Below, piece by piece: positions 6,508 through 14,487 of a DNA stretch of 41,250 bases. The stretch is from Flavobacterium macrobrachii. GTDB lineage: Bacteria > Bacteroidota > Bacteroidia > Flavobacteriales > Flavobacteriaceae. How positions within the stretch are numbered: position 1 is the stretch's first letter; each line of letters opens with the position of its first letter. A program made the translations under genes and the position numbers. The notes under the pieces are model-generated. The model did not search any database and was not told the DNA's origin. It worked only from the letters and a program-made list of their open reading frames with translations. The stretch is from assembly GCF_014486675.1 (NCBI RefSeq), contig NZ_JACTAC010000024.1, positions 1 through 41,250 on the forward strand, read 5' to 3'.

Positions 6508-7029
6508 ATGAACTTTCAAATACAAAATAGCAGCAGTAACGATACAGACGAAATTTTCCGTTTATATAAAATTGCTACCGATTTTCAGAAGACGAGATTT
6601 ATCAACCATTGGCCAGAATTTGATAGAAAACTTATTGAAACTGAAATTTCAGAAAACAGACAATGGAAAATTGTTTCAGAAGGTAAAATTGCTTGTGTGT
6701 GGGCGACAACATTTAATGATCCACAAATTTGGGAGGAACGTAACGAAGATCCAGCTGTTTACATTCACCGTATTGCAACCAATCCTGATTTTCGCGGACA
6801 AAATTTAGTGGGCAAAATTGTAGAATGGGCAAAGAATTATGCCAAAGAAAATCAAAAACAATTCATAAGAATGGATACAGTTGGCGATAATTCAGGGTTA
6901 ATTAATCACTACACAAGATGTGGCTTTGAGTTTTTAGGTTTATTAAAACTTAAGAATACCGAAGGACTTCCTGCACATTATGAAAACGCAACGGTAAGTT
7001 TATTTGAAATTGACGTAAACCATAAATAA
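6508..7029 (+). CDS. GNAT family N-acetyltransferase
   Basis: A 173-residue cytosolic GNAT. The acceptor half contains YKIATDFQKTR and ISENRQWKIV. The acetyl-CoA binding half has YIHRIATNPDFRGQNLVGKI (about 90-109), where RGQNLV is the pyrophosphate loop, followed by IRMDTVGDN and HYTRCGFEFLG, the standard C-terminal strand and helix. Substrate unknown. It follows the PhzF gene after 86 bp and could be cotranscribed with it. It is not closely similar to the GNAT at 173. Confidence 0.88.
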   Translation: MNFQIQNSSSNDTDEIFRLYKIATDFQKTRFINHWPEFDRKLIETEISENRQWKIVSEGKIACVWATTFNDPQIWEERNEDPAVYIHRIATNPDFRGQNLVGKIVEWAKNYAKENQKQFIRMDTVGDNSGLINHYTRCGFEFLGLLKLKNTEGLPAHYENATVSLFEIDVNHK

Positions 7030-7338
7030 GAAAATAACTTCTCAGTTTTTTGTTTTCAGTGCTATTTAATCCATTTTTGATAAGTACCTATAGTTACACA
7101 ATAAAACTTCTAAAATTTAAATAATAGCACTAAAACAGTTTGAGGAATTGTGAATTAAGGGCTTATAAATCCGCAACTTTTTTATGCAGATCAACTATTA
7201 CAAAATACAAATGAATATAACAGTACACCAAAGACAAAAACAAAAACGCGTTTCGGTTATAAAAAATCATGAAAACTGAAAGAGAAATACAAAATTAAAT
7301 TAAATATATTTATTTTTGTTACTATTTATGTATTTAAA
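7030..7338. other. Intergenic region with inverted repeat
   Basis: No gene was recognised in this 309-bp stretch. It holds an inverted repeat, AGTGCTATT (7058-7066) and AATAGCACT (7123-7131), both flanked inward by TTTAA sequence and together spanning 74 bp. The -7 element of the AraC-type gene lies at 7311-7318. The rest is AT-rich without visible structure. Confidence 0.5.
7311..7318 (+). promoter_or_regulatory. TAnnTTTG -7 element before AraC-family gene
   Basis: TATTTTTG fits the Bacteroidota -7 consensus and lies 20 bp before the ATG at 7339, giving a short leader. Confidence 0.5.
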
Positions 7339-8154
7339 ATGGAATCTATAGTTAGTTATAATGTGTCAAATCCGCTTTTAATTGACAAAATCTCGTCAAT
7401 TGTATTTTGGCGTCGATCGGCTAACTATACAGAGTCAACTGTGTTTTTACCAAACAATATCTGCGGATTTGGATTTACATTGTTAGGGGATTTGCTCGTA
7501 AAAAACAAAACTGATTTTCAAATAATGCCGAAATATGGTACAAGGAACACATTGATGAAGCCAAGTGAAATTAAAACGTCAGGGGATTTTTTGAATATTT
7601 CAGTGCGACTTACAATTCCAAACGGGTTAAGTTTATTTACAAAAATACCAATGAATGTTGTTTATGAGGAAGACGCTACTTCTTTATACGATATTTTTAC
7701 TAATCAAGAAATTAACGATCTCGTTGATTCGCTAGAAGAAGCAACAAACGATGAAAAAAAAATTAAGGTACTGGAACTCTTTTTAGTGTCAAAGTTAATT
7801 GTTTGTCAGCCACCTCTGTATTCGGCAATCATTAATAAAATTCACGCTACAAAAGGTCAGTGCAATGTAGCGCAAATGGCCGCATTTTTCTCGGTTTCGG
7901 AACGAACCATTCATCGATTATTTAATAAATTCGTTGGGGTGAATCCAATCAATTACATTAACTTAATTAAATTTAGAACTTTTTTACAGCACTCTTCAAA
8001 CCCAAATAATCATTTGTTAAGTGTTGCGATAGATACTGGATATTACGATCAGTCGCATTTTATTAAACATTTTAAAGCCTTTAGCACACAAACTCCTTCG
8101 CAATTCTTTGAAAATAATTCTTCAGAAAAGGTGTCCGATTTTTACAATCTTTAA
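7339..8154 (+). CDS. AraC/XylS family transcriptional regulator
   Basis: A 271-residue protein. The N-terminal half (about residues 10-120, WRRSANYTESTVFLPN...) resembles the DUF6597 sensor domain found before AraC-type DNA-binding domains in Bacteroidota. The C-terminal 100 residues carry two helix-turn-helix motifs: QMAAFFSVSERTIHRLFNKF, then SVAIDTGYYDQSHFIKHFK. Its ligand is unknown. It sits directly upstream of the secreted hydrolase gene with a promoter in the 45-bp gap, so that gene is its most likely target; this is an inference from position. Confidence 0.9.
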   Translation: MESIVSYNVSNPLLIDKISSIVFWRRSANYTESTVFLPNNICGFGFTLLGDLLVKNKTDFQIMPKYGTRNTLMKPSEIKTSGDFLNISVRLTIPNGLSLFTKIPMNVVYEEDATSLYDIFTNQEINDLVDSLEEATNDEKKIKVLELFLVSKLIVCQPPLYSAIINKIHATKGQCNVAQMAAFFSVSERTIHRLFNKFVGVNPINYINLIKFRTFLQHSSNPNNHLLSVAIDTGYYDQSHFIKHFKAFSTQTPSQFFENNSSEKVSDFYNL

Positions 8155-8168
8155 ATTTTTTCATAATT

Positions 8169-8176
8169 TATCTTTG
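8169..8176 (+). promoter_or_regulatory. TAnnTTTG -7 element before hydrolase gene
   Basis: TATCTTTG is a perfect -7 match 24 bp before the ATG at 8200. Confidence 0.55.
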
Positions 8177-8199
8177 CACTAAATGTAATATTTAGTCTG

Positions 8200-10560
8200 A
8201 TGAAAAACCTATTTTTATTTTTTTCGATTTGCTCCCTTAATTTATTATTTAGTCAATCGTTACAGCGCAAAGTGCAATTCGGTGCACGCGTAGAATATGT
8301 CACCGAAAATGGAACTTCCGGTTGTAAAGTGAAGCAAGTTGCCCGAGGAACTAGTCTTGCGCTTAAATTGCAAGAAAAGGATTTGATTGTCAAAATTGGT
8401 AATTCCACGTTTGCTTCAACGGATGAATTCACCCAAAAATTCTTAACCTATTCTCCAAATCAAGAAGTTCAGTTAACGGTCTTGCGTGGTAAAAAGAAAC
8501 TTGTCTTAAAAGCAAAAGCAGTTGCACGTCCTTATGAAACAGATGATAATGCTACCGTAATTTACGACGAGGTAGCCTACAAAGGTGGACAATTGCGCGT
8601 TATCATTAACAAGCCCTTTAAAGAAAATAAAATGCCTGCCATGTTGTTCATTCCGGAATATACCTGCAGCAGTATTGATGATTTACCAACTTATCATCCC
8701 TACAAACGCATTGTGGATGCTTATGTAGATGCTGGTTATGTGACTCTTCGCGTTGAGAAAAGTGGCTTGGGTGACAGCAAAAACACACCTCCTTGCGAGT
8801 CTTGTGATTTGCTGGATGAAATTGAAAATTTTGAAGTTGGATTGAAAAAGTTGAAGTCACTTCCTTATGTAGATCCCAACCAAATTATCATTGTTGGTCA
8901 CTCTATGGGTGGAATTGTTGCGCCAGCAATTAGTGCAAAAAATAAGGTTGCGGGTGTTGTAGTATATGGAACTACTGCTAAATCTTGGTTTGAGTATCAA
9001 ATCGAAATGTATCGCGTTCAAAATGCATTATCAGGCATGAACCCGATTGAAGTAGAACAATCTGTAATTGCTCAATATGATTTAAATTATCGTTACTTCG
9101 TTAAGAAAGAAAAACTTGAAGATATTGCTAAAGAAACTAAGGCCGACAGTATTTTACGCACTAGTTGGGAATACGATGGTAAAGGAAAAATTTACTCAAG
9201 AAATGCAGAGTACTGGAGACAAATTCAGGATTACCCTCATTTAGAAAATTGGAAAAATACAACTGCAAAAGTATTAGTACAATATGGTGAATCTGATTTT
9301 CAGGCATTTTCTAAAACAGATCATCAGCAAATTGTGAATACCGTTAATTTCTTCAACCCAGGTAATGCAACGTTAATGACATATCCTTCTACAGATCATT
9401 TTTATGCAAAATCGGGTACAATGCAAGAAGCATACAACAAATTTTCAAATGGTCAGATTCAACAATTATTTGATGAATACAATCAAGAAGTAGGTCTTTC
9501 GGCAGTAAAATGGAGCAATGAAGTACTTTCCAAAAAAGATGTAACGACACTTCCCGAAAAAGGATGGAAAAAATTGAATACGGAACGCTATCCCGGCAAG
9601 CAAGACGATATCACTTTCATTAATGAAAAAGAAGGTTGGTATGTAAACGGTTACGGAAGCATTTATAATACAAAAAATAGTGGCGAAACTTGGGAAAAAC
9701 AATTGGAAAAAAAAGGAACTTTTTTCCGAACTATTGCCTTTGTGGATAATTTAGTTGGTTTTGCCGGCACTGTTGGAACAGATTATTTTCCCAATGTTAC
9801 CGATTCCATTCCATTATATGGAACCAGAGATGGTGGCAAAACTTGGAAGCCTGTTGACTATAAAGGTCCGTATGTTAAAGGACTTTGTGCCATTGATATT
9901 GTCAAAGAACAATACATTAATCACGGAAAAATAGACTACAAAATACATATTTATGCAGTAGGTCGTGTAGGTTCTCCTGCTAACATGATGGTCTCGCACG
10001 ATGGTGGTGCCACTTGGACATCCAATAGTATGAACAACGATTGTAAAATGCTCTTTGATATCAAAATGTTTGATAAAAACAACGGATTTGTTTGTGCTGC
10101 CTCTGATGAAGATATGGAAAAATCCAATGCCTTGATTTTAAAAACCAGCGATGGCGGAAAAACCTGGAAAAAGGTGTACCAATCCAATCGACCATTTGAA
10201 GGCACTTGGAAGGCCTCTTTTCCAACAAAAGAAGTTGGCTATGTAACCATACAATCCTATAATCCAGATCCAAGCGTAAAACAACAACGCATTGCCAAAA
10301 CAACTGATGGCGGTGAAACTTGGAATGAAATCAACTTAGTGGAAGATGCTGGAGCAAGAGAATTTGGTATTGGTTTTATAGACGAAAACCACGGCTTTGT
10401 AGGCACCATGAATACAGGCTACGAAACCAAAGACGGTGGTAAAACCTGGGCAAAGGTCAATTTAGGAATGGCTTGTAATAAAATCAGAATTTACAAAGAT
10501 GCTAATGGAAAAGTTTATGGTTATGCCATTGGTGTAGATGTGTTGAAGGGGGAGTTTTAA
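8200..10560 (+). CDS. Secreted PDZ-alpha/beta hydrolase fused to Asp-box propeller
   Basis: A 786-residue exported protein in three parts. A signal peptide (1-19, ending LLFSQS) is followed by a PDZ-like domain (about 25-112). An alpha/beta hydrolase of the serine aminopeptidase/dienelactone-hydrolase type spans about 115-440; the nucleophile elbow is GHSMGG (S235), the likely acid is in YGESDF (about 365) and the histidine in STDHFYA (about 400). From about 455 to the end is a Ycf48-like beta-propeller with six Asp-box type repeats (SGETW, DGGKTW, DGGATW, DGGKTW, DGGETW, DGGKTW). It probably acts on peptides or esters outside the cytoplasm; the substrate is unknown. The paralogue at 12908 lacks the propeller. 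Copies of its 3' end occur at 11062 and 12833. Confidence 0.85.
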   Translation: MKNLFLFFSICSLNLLFSQSLQRKVQFGARVEYVTENGTSGCKVKQVARGTSLALKLQEKDLIVKIGNSTFASTDEFTQKFLTYSPNQEVQLTVLRGKKKLVLKAKAVARPYETDDNATVIYDEVAYKGGQLRVIINKPFKENKMPAMLFIPEYTCSSIDDLPTYHPYKRIVDAYVDAGYVTLRVEKSGLGDSKNTPPCESCDLLDEIENFEVGLKKLKSLPYVDPNQIIIVGHSMGGIVAPAISAKNKVAGVVVYGTTAKSWFEYQIEMYRVQNALSGMNPIEVEQSVIAQYDLNYRYFVKKEKLEDIAKETKADSILRTSWEYDGKGKIYSRNAEYWRQIQDYPHLENWKNTTAKVLVQYGESDFQAFSKTDHQQIVNTVNFFNPGNATLMTYPSTDHFYAKSGTMQEAYNKFSNGQIQQLFDEYNQEVGLSAVKWSNEVLSKKDVTTLPEKGWKKLNTERYPGKQDDITFINEKEGWYVNGYGSIYNTKNSGETWEKQLEKKGTFFRTIAFVDNLVGFAGTVGTDYFPNVTDSIPLYGTRDGGKTWKPVDYKGPYVKGLCAIDIVKEQYINHGKIDYKIHIYAVGRVGSPANMMVSHDGGATWTSNSMNNDCKMLFDIKMFDKNNGFVCAASDEDMEKSNALILKTSDGGKTWKKVYQSNRPFEGTWKASFPTKEVGYVTIQSYNPDPSVKQQRIAKTTDGGETWNEINLVEDAGAREFGIGFIDENHGFVGTMNTGYETKDGGKTWAKVNLGMACNKIRIYKDANGKVYGYAIGVDVLKGEF

Positions 10561-10603
10561 AGTTTACAATAAAAAAAAATGAACTAATAATCTTAAAAAA
10601 ATC

Positions 10604-10993
10604 ATGAAAAAAACAATTTATTCGCTAGTACTACTTTGCTCGATTATGAGTTCTGTTAACGCGCAACAAAAAGAAAACAACAACAAACAAGAAACTGTTA
10701 ATGCCAAGTTAACAGATTTTTCAATCAATAAATCTTCTACTGATGTTGAAATAAAACGAATTACTGAAATTTTAGAAAAACAATATGAGATTCAGTTAAA
10801 TACATCCAAAATAAAACGGAATTCGAATAATGAAATTACCGCTATAAAAATAGTTTACAAGTATAAGGATGGTAATGAAGTAAGTATCTTAAAAAAAGGA
10901 GATGAGCCAATTGATGAAATATTTATTAATGAAGAAAAGGGAACTATTGTGTTTCATACAGAAACTACCACAATCAGAAGTGTTCAACGGTAA
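10604..10993 (+). CDS. Small secreted protein, BlaR1-periplasmic-domain-like
   Basis: A 129-residue exported protein with a signal peptide MKKTIYSLVLLCSIMSSVNA. The mature part (SSTDVEIKRITEILEKQYEI...SKIKRNSNNEITAIKIVYK) resembles segments found in the extracytoplasmic part of flavobacterial M56/BlaR1-like proteins, without the protease. Function unknown. Its 43-bp upstream spacer and its whole signal sequence are near-identical to those of the hydrolase gene at 12908, although the mature proteins are unrelated. It follows the propeller-hydrolase gene by 43 bp and is probably cotranscribed. A hairpin follows the stop codon. Confidence 0.7.
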   Translation: MKKTIYSLVLLCSIMSSVNAQQKENNNKQETVNAKLTDFSINKSSTDVEIKRITEILEKQYEIQLNTSKIKRNSNNEITAIKIVYKYKDGNEVSILKKGDEPIDEIFINEEKGTIVFHTETTTIRSVQR

Positions 10994-11028
10994 CTAGCAC
11001 AAGCATAAGTTTTTAATTTTGAAGATAC

Positions 11029-11070
11029 AAAAAAACCATCGCCTATAGTAAACTGGGCGATGGTCATTTT
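11029..11070. terminator. Terminator hairpin after small secreted protein gene
   Basis: ACCATCGCC (11035-11043) and GGCGATGGT (11056-11064) form a perfect 9-bp stem with an A tract before and a T-rich run after, so it could work in both directions. Its right arm adjoins the duplicated hydrolase tail. Confidence 0.65.
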
Positions 11071-11167
11071 ATTAATGGCTTGTAATAAAATCAGGATTTA
11101 CAAAGATGCTAATGGAAAAGTTTATGCTTATGCAATTGGTGTTGATGTATTGAAGGGAGAATTTTAA
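11062..11167 (+). pseudogene. Detached 3' tail of a propeller-hydrolase paralogue
   Basis: This stretch repeats the last ~106 bp of the gene ending at 10560. Over the last 93 bp there are 7 differences, of which 6 are synonymous, so the tail seems to come from a paralogue that diverged under selection before most of it was lost. It begins at the arm of the preceding hairpin and leads into the VOC lipoprotein gene. The 30-codon frame starting at 11075 is not proposed as a gene. Confidence 0.75.
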
Positions 11168-11197
11168 AACGACCTGTAGATTGATAGAGAAAGCTAA

Positions 11198-11686
11198 ATG
11201 AACAGAACTAAAAACATATTGACAACAATAATTTTTGGAGTGTTAATTCAACTTTTAACTTCTTGTGGCGTCAATCCAAAAACAACAATTAAACAAACTG
11301 ACAAAAATCTTATGACAAAAAAATCAAACCCAGTTGTTTATTTTGAAATCCCAGTGACTGATATTGAAAGAGCAATAAAGTTTTACAATGCTGTATTCCA
11401 CTTTGACTTTGACAAAGAAAACATTGATAATAATGAAATGGCATTGTTTCCATTTGCTGTAGAAAATTCAGGAATTTCAGGTGCATTAGCAAAAGGAGAA
11501 ATCTATAAACCGACAAAAGATGGAGTTGTGATTTACTTCAAAACAGAAAATATTGATGAAACACTCAAATTAGCTACCTCAAATGGTGGACAAATTTTAT
11601 ATCCCAAAACAGACAATGGAATTGGACTTGTTGCCGAATTTGAAGACACAGAAGGAAACAGAATTGCATTATATCAAACTAACTAA
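11198..11686 (+). CDS. VOC-superfamily (glyoxalase-like) putative lipoprotein
   Basis: A 162-residue protein whose residues 44-160 form a vicinal-oxygen-chelate domain (VVYFEIPVTDIERAIKFYNAVF, VIYFKTENIDETL, LVAEFEDTEGNRIALYQ). VOC proteins include glyoxalases, dioxygenases and resistance proteins; the reaction here is unknown. VOC proteins are normally cytosolic, but this start adds a lipoprotein signal with lipobox LLTSC (C23). An internal Met (residue 39, 11312) would give the ordinary cytosolic form, so both starts are possible. A detached hydrolase tail lies upstream, and a cassette-end-like sequence (ACCGCTAATATCGGTTTGGC) follows the stop. Confidence 0.8.
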   Translation: MNRTKNILTTIIFGVLIQLLTSCGVNPKTTIKQTDKNLMTKKSNPVVYFEIPVTDIERAIKFYNAVFHFDFDKENIDNNEMALFPFAVENSGISGALAKGEIYKPTKDGVVIYFKTENIDETLKLATSNGGQILYPKTDNGIGLVAEFEDTEGNRIALYQTN

Positions 11687-11702
11687 TGACGACTGAAAAA
11701 AC

Positions 11703-11733
11703 AACCGCTAATATCGGTTTGGCAATATTCACA
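11703..11733. repeat. Orphan cassette-end-like sequence
   Basis: AACCGCTAATATCGGTTTGGCAA follows the VOC gene. Its first part matches the end sequence of unit 1 (ACCGCTAAC), and its second part (CGGTTTGGCAATA) matches the left arm of the attC-like hairpin at the window start (CGTATTGGCAATA). No right half or complementary start is seen, so it looks like a truncated site. Confidence 0.4.
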
Positions 11734-11757
11734 ACGATGAAAATAAATTAACACCAT

Positions 11758-12753
11758 ATGAGAAATAAAATATTTATTCTTTTGCTTCTAATGTTTGTTT
11801 CTTGTCAAACAAAAGAAAAAAACCAAAATAAATCTTCTAAAACCGAACTTGACGCTATATTCGAAAATAAATTTGAACATAGTTTAATTTCTCGTGGAAA
11901 CAATTTACCTGATTTCGATTTCACAAAAGATAGTATGGACTTGTTTTTAGTGTCAACACACCAAAATATTCCTGTTTCAGAGTTTGAGGCCAAAACAAAA
12001 TTTTCTAAAAATAAGATTGCACAAATTGTATCACTATTGGAAAGTAAAAATTGGCTACGCATTGAAAAAGGACATCCCAAGCCAACTGTGTTTATTGCTA
12101 CAGAAAAAGAGGGCAACAAACTTTTTGAGTATTCAATACCTATTGCAAATGAAATAGTGGCAAGTATTGAAAATGAACTTCCAAGAATTAAGAAACAGTT
12201 CGAGCAAACTAATTTATCAAAAAAACAAGACTTTAAAGATTGGTCTTTTCTTATTTTAAGCAATGTGCTGCTTGACTCTTGGCAAATCGACAATGTAGAA
12301 AAGGACTTTTTAAAAAAAGAGCAAAGACCAAAAAGACACGGTAAAAATTACTATTTCAGCGTAATGGGAAACAACAAAAATAATAGGGAGGCATTTGGTA
12401 TTTATGGGAATCAATATCATGAAAAAGATGGGAAATCCGTCAGCATTTATGGGAACAATAGAATTGGGATGAAGTCTTCTGATATCGAAAATTTTATTTC
12501 AAAATCTGACAATCTAATTTTAAATAATATTGCTACTATTTTTAAGCCTAAGCTCATAAATATTCTAAATCAATATTCGGAATATAGTATGAAAATATAC
12601 AAAGAAACAGGTTACGATAAAGAAATTACTTTTGATGAGTTTTTTATTTGGTGGTATCATTTCATTTACACCAAAGCAACAGATATTATGAATGAAAAAC
12701 AAATGTTAGAAATTCCCAAAAGTGGTAATTTTGAATATATACTTGAAGAATGA
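11758..12753 (+). CDS. Unrecognised lipoprotein with winged-helix-like segment
   Basis: A 331-residue protein with a lipoprotein signal (MRNKIFILLLLMFVSCQT, lipobox FVSC, C16). Residues about 60-120 (PVSEFEAKTKFSKNKIAQIV, SLLESKNWLRIEKG, FIATEKEGNKLF) read like a MarR-type winged helix, which would be unexpected on a membrane-anchored extracytoplasmic protein. The rest is polar with two aromatic stretches (FGIYGNQYHEKDGK, FFIWWYHFIYTKA) and no family recognised. It lies alone between the VOC gene and the second hydrolase; a hairpin follows. A real gene by length and codon use; function unknown. Confidence 0.75.
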   Translation: MRNKIFILLLLMFVSCQTKEKNQNKSSKTELDAIFENKFEHSLISRGNNLPDFDFTKDSMDLFLVSTHQNIPVSEFEAKTKFSKNKIAQIVSLLESKNWLRIEKGHPKPTVFIATEKEGNKLFEYSIPIANEIVASIENELPRIKKQFEQTNLSKKQDFKDWSFLILSNVLLDSWQIDNVEKDFLKKEQRPKRHGKNYYFSVMGNNKNNREAFGIYGNQYHEKDGKSVSIYGNNRIGMKSSDIENFISKSDNLILNNIATIFKPKLINILNQYSEYSMKIYKETGYDKEITFDEFFIWWYHFIYTKATDIMNEKQMLEIPKSGNFEYILEE

Positions 12754-12768
12754 AATACTTTAGGTAAT

Positions 12769-12798
12769 AGCACTACAAGAACTTGCCAGTTCAGTGCT
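12769..12798 (+). terminator. Hairpin after unknown lipoprotein gene
   Basis: AGCACT (12769-12774) pairs with AGTGCT (12793-12798), with an inner GAAC/GTTC stem and a 4-nt bulge. No T tract follows, so terminator function is uncertain. Confidence 0.35.
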
Positions 12799-12832
12799 CC
12801 ACATCAATCTATGTCCTAAAATATCCGACTTT

Positions 12833-12907
12833 ATCGGCGTGGATGTATTGAAGGGTGAATTTTAAAGTTTACAATAAAAAAAATGAATTAATAATCTTAA
12901 AAAAATT
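12833..12907 (+). pseudogene. Short hydrolase tail plus duplicated spacer
   Basis: The last ten codons and stop of a propeller-hydrolase copy (IGVDVLKGEF, stop at 12863-12865) are followed by a spacer nearly identical to the one between 10560 and 10604. The similarity continues through the signal sequence of the next gene. This is the third copy of that gene end in the window. Confidence 0.7.
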
Positions 12908-14290
12908 ATGAAAAAAACAATTTATATACTACTTCTACTTTGCTCAATTACGAATTCTCTAAATGCGCAAGTTCTAAAAAGAAAATATTCAAATGGGTTT
13001 CGTTACCAAATTTTAACTGCTGAAATAAAGCAAGAAAAATCATTTAACGGTGATCAAGGAGTTTTTGTTGAAGGCGTTGTTCCAAACTCTACTTCAGAAA
13101 GTGCAGGAATAAAAGAAGGAGATATCATTGTAGAAATCAACGGTACTGCTATTGCTGATGTAAGCACATTTACTAGTCCACCATTATCAGAAATAACCGT
13201 GGGTAATCCTGTTGTATACAAAGTTTGGAGAAATAAAGCTTTTGTGCAGTTAACAACAACTGCAAAAGCAAAAGTAAACAAAACTAAACAAGGTATTCAT
13301 TATGAATATGGTGAGATAAAAACAGCATTCGGTTATTTAAGAACCTTACTCTCAAAACCGGTTAATGCTTCGGGTAAATTACCAGCTATCCTTTTTATTC
13401 AAGGAAATATGTGCGAATCGGTGATTGAAGTACCAGAAAAAGACCCATACGAACAATTTTGCAACGAAATGACATTGCAAGGTTATGCCGTTATGCGGAT
13501 TGACAAACCAGGTGCAGGCGATAGTGAGGGAAAATTTACTACCTGCGATCAAATGACTTTTAATCAAGAACTTGAGCAATTTCAAACAGGTTTAGAATCT
13601 TTAATGAAGAACAAAACTATCGATTCCAAAAAAATCTACCTCTTTGGACACAGTATGGGCGGTATGATTACACCAATACTTGCAAGCACAAATCCTTCGG
13701 TTAAGGGAGCAATGGTATTCGGCACATTATCTACTAATTTTGGAAGCTATTATCCCGAAATTATAAACAGAAGTTTGTTGCAATCGGGCAATAGTCCAGA
13801 AGTAGCTTTAGAATATAAAAATTACACTAAAGAAGTGATTACAGCAATTTTTGACGAGAATAAAACACCACAGCAAATCATTAAAGATAAACCGGAATAT
13901 GATGCCGTGCTACAACAAGTTTTTGGCTGGAATGAAAAAGACAACACCATTATTTATAGGTCATTAGCTTTTAATAGAGAATTGAATAAGATAGACCCTA
14001 AAAAGTACTGGGAAAAAGTAACCTGCCCAATCCTTACCATATATGGAACTTCCGATTTTGAGGCGATTGATAAAGAGTATGCAACCGCAATGCTTGGTTG
14101 GACAAACGCAAAAAATGCCAAGCACTCTAAAGCCATTATTTTAGAAAATACCGATCATGCATTTGCCATAGTAGGTTCTATGGAGGAAGGGATTAAGCTT
14201 AAGCATTCAGGCAACTATGCCCAAATTATGCAAGATAAATTTAATCCATTAGTAGTGACTAAAACTGCTGAATGGTTGGCATCATTTTAA
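12908..14290 (+). CDS. Secreted PDZ-alpha/beta hydrolase
   Basis: A 460-residue exported hydrolase, the shorter paralogue of the protein at 8200. A signal peptide (1-20, ...NSLNA) is followed by a PDZ-like domain (about 35-115, GVFVEGVVPNSTSESAGIKE, GDIIVEING) and an alpha/beta hydrolase of the serine-aminopeptidase type. The nucleophile is S249 in GHSMGG, the likely acid lies in YGTSDFEA and the histidine is H417 in NTDHAFA. There is no propeller. Substrate unknown. Upstream spacer and signal sequence match the gene at 10604, while copies of its own 3' end occur at 14488, 14748 and 15934. Confidence 0.87.
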   Translation: MKKTIYILLLLCSITNSLNAQVLKRKYSNGFRYQILTAEIKQEKSFNGDQGVFVEGVVPNSTSESAGIKEGDIIVEINGTAIADVSTFTSPPLSEITVGNPVVYKVWRNKAFVQLTTTAKAKVNKTKQGIHYEYGEIKTAFGYLRTLLSKPVNASGKLPAILFIQGNMCESVIEVPEKDPYEQFCNEMTLQGYAVMRIDKPGAGDSEGKFTTCDQMTFNQELEQFQTGLESLMKNKTIDSKKIYLFGHSMGGMITPILASTNPSVKGAMVFGTLSTNFGSYYPEIINRSLLQSGNSPEVALEYKNYTKEVITAIFDENKTPQQIIKDKPEYDAVLQQVFGWNEKDNTIIYRSLAFNRELNKIDPKKYWEKVTCPILTIYGTSDFEAIDKEYATAMLGWTNAKNAKHSKAIILENTDHAFAIVGSMEEGIKLKHSGNYAQIMQDKFNPLVVTKTAEWLASF

Positions 14291-14487
14291 GTTAAAATTT
14301 AACGCCAAAATTTCAACAATCTTAAATATCAAAAATATGAATCAATTCTATAATGATTTAAAAAAGCTTATAAAAAACCATTGGGAAACTATTATACTGA
14401 TAATAATTATTTTAGCAATATTGTTAGAATCCAATTATTCAGATATAAAAGCTGGCATATTGGATGCTTGGTAACTTCGTATTAAAT
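14228..14487 (+). repeat. Tandem 260-bp repeat, unit 1
   Basis: It begins with the last 63 bp of the hydrolase gene (ATGCAAGATAAATTTAA onward), then GTTAAAATTTAAC just after the stop, and a small membrane-peptide gene. Unit 2 (14488-14747) has exactly the same length and only a few substitutions. Confidence 0.9.
14337..14474 (+). CDS. 45-residue single-TM peptide, copy 1
   Basis: The frame encodes a charged amphipathic start (MNQFYNDLKKLIKNHWET), one hydrophobic segment (IILIIIILAILL, about 19-30) and a polar end (ESNYSDIKAGILDAW). It lies 46 bp after the hydrolase stop. It differs from copy 2 at three bases in the coding part, two of them silent, and the frame is intact in both, which supports real coding. 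No family is recognised. A short hydrophobic peptide gene in tandem copies could be a type I toxin-like or other membrane-active peptide, but nothing here proves that. Confidence 0.6.
   Translation: MNQFYNDLKKLIKNHWETIILIIIILAILLESNYSDIKAGILDAW

Noticed and set aside
10579..10587. Two-codon upstream frame (ATG AAC TAA) conserved in the duplicated leader at 12881
   Set aside because: It is conserved only because the whole leader is a recent duplicate; there is no independent support for function.
11075..11167. 30-codon gene ending IGVDVLKGEF
   Set aside because: It is the copied end of the propeller-hydrolase gene, with an internal Met rather than a start; reported as a detached tail.
11805..12293. 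162-codon reverse frame inside the unknown lipoprotein gene
   Set aside because: The forward frame has a proper lipoprotein signal and typical composition, while the reverse reading is a Ser/Cys/Phe-rich antisense artefact.
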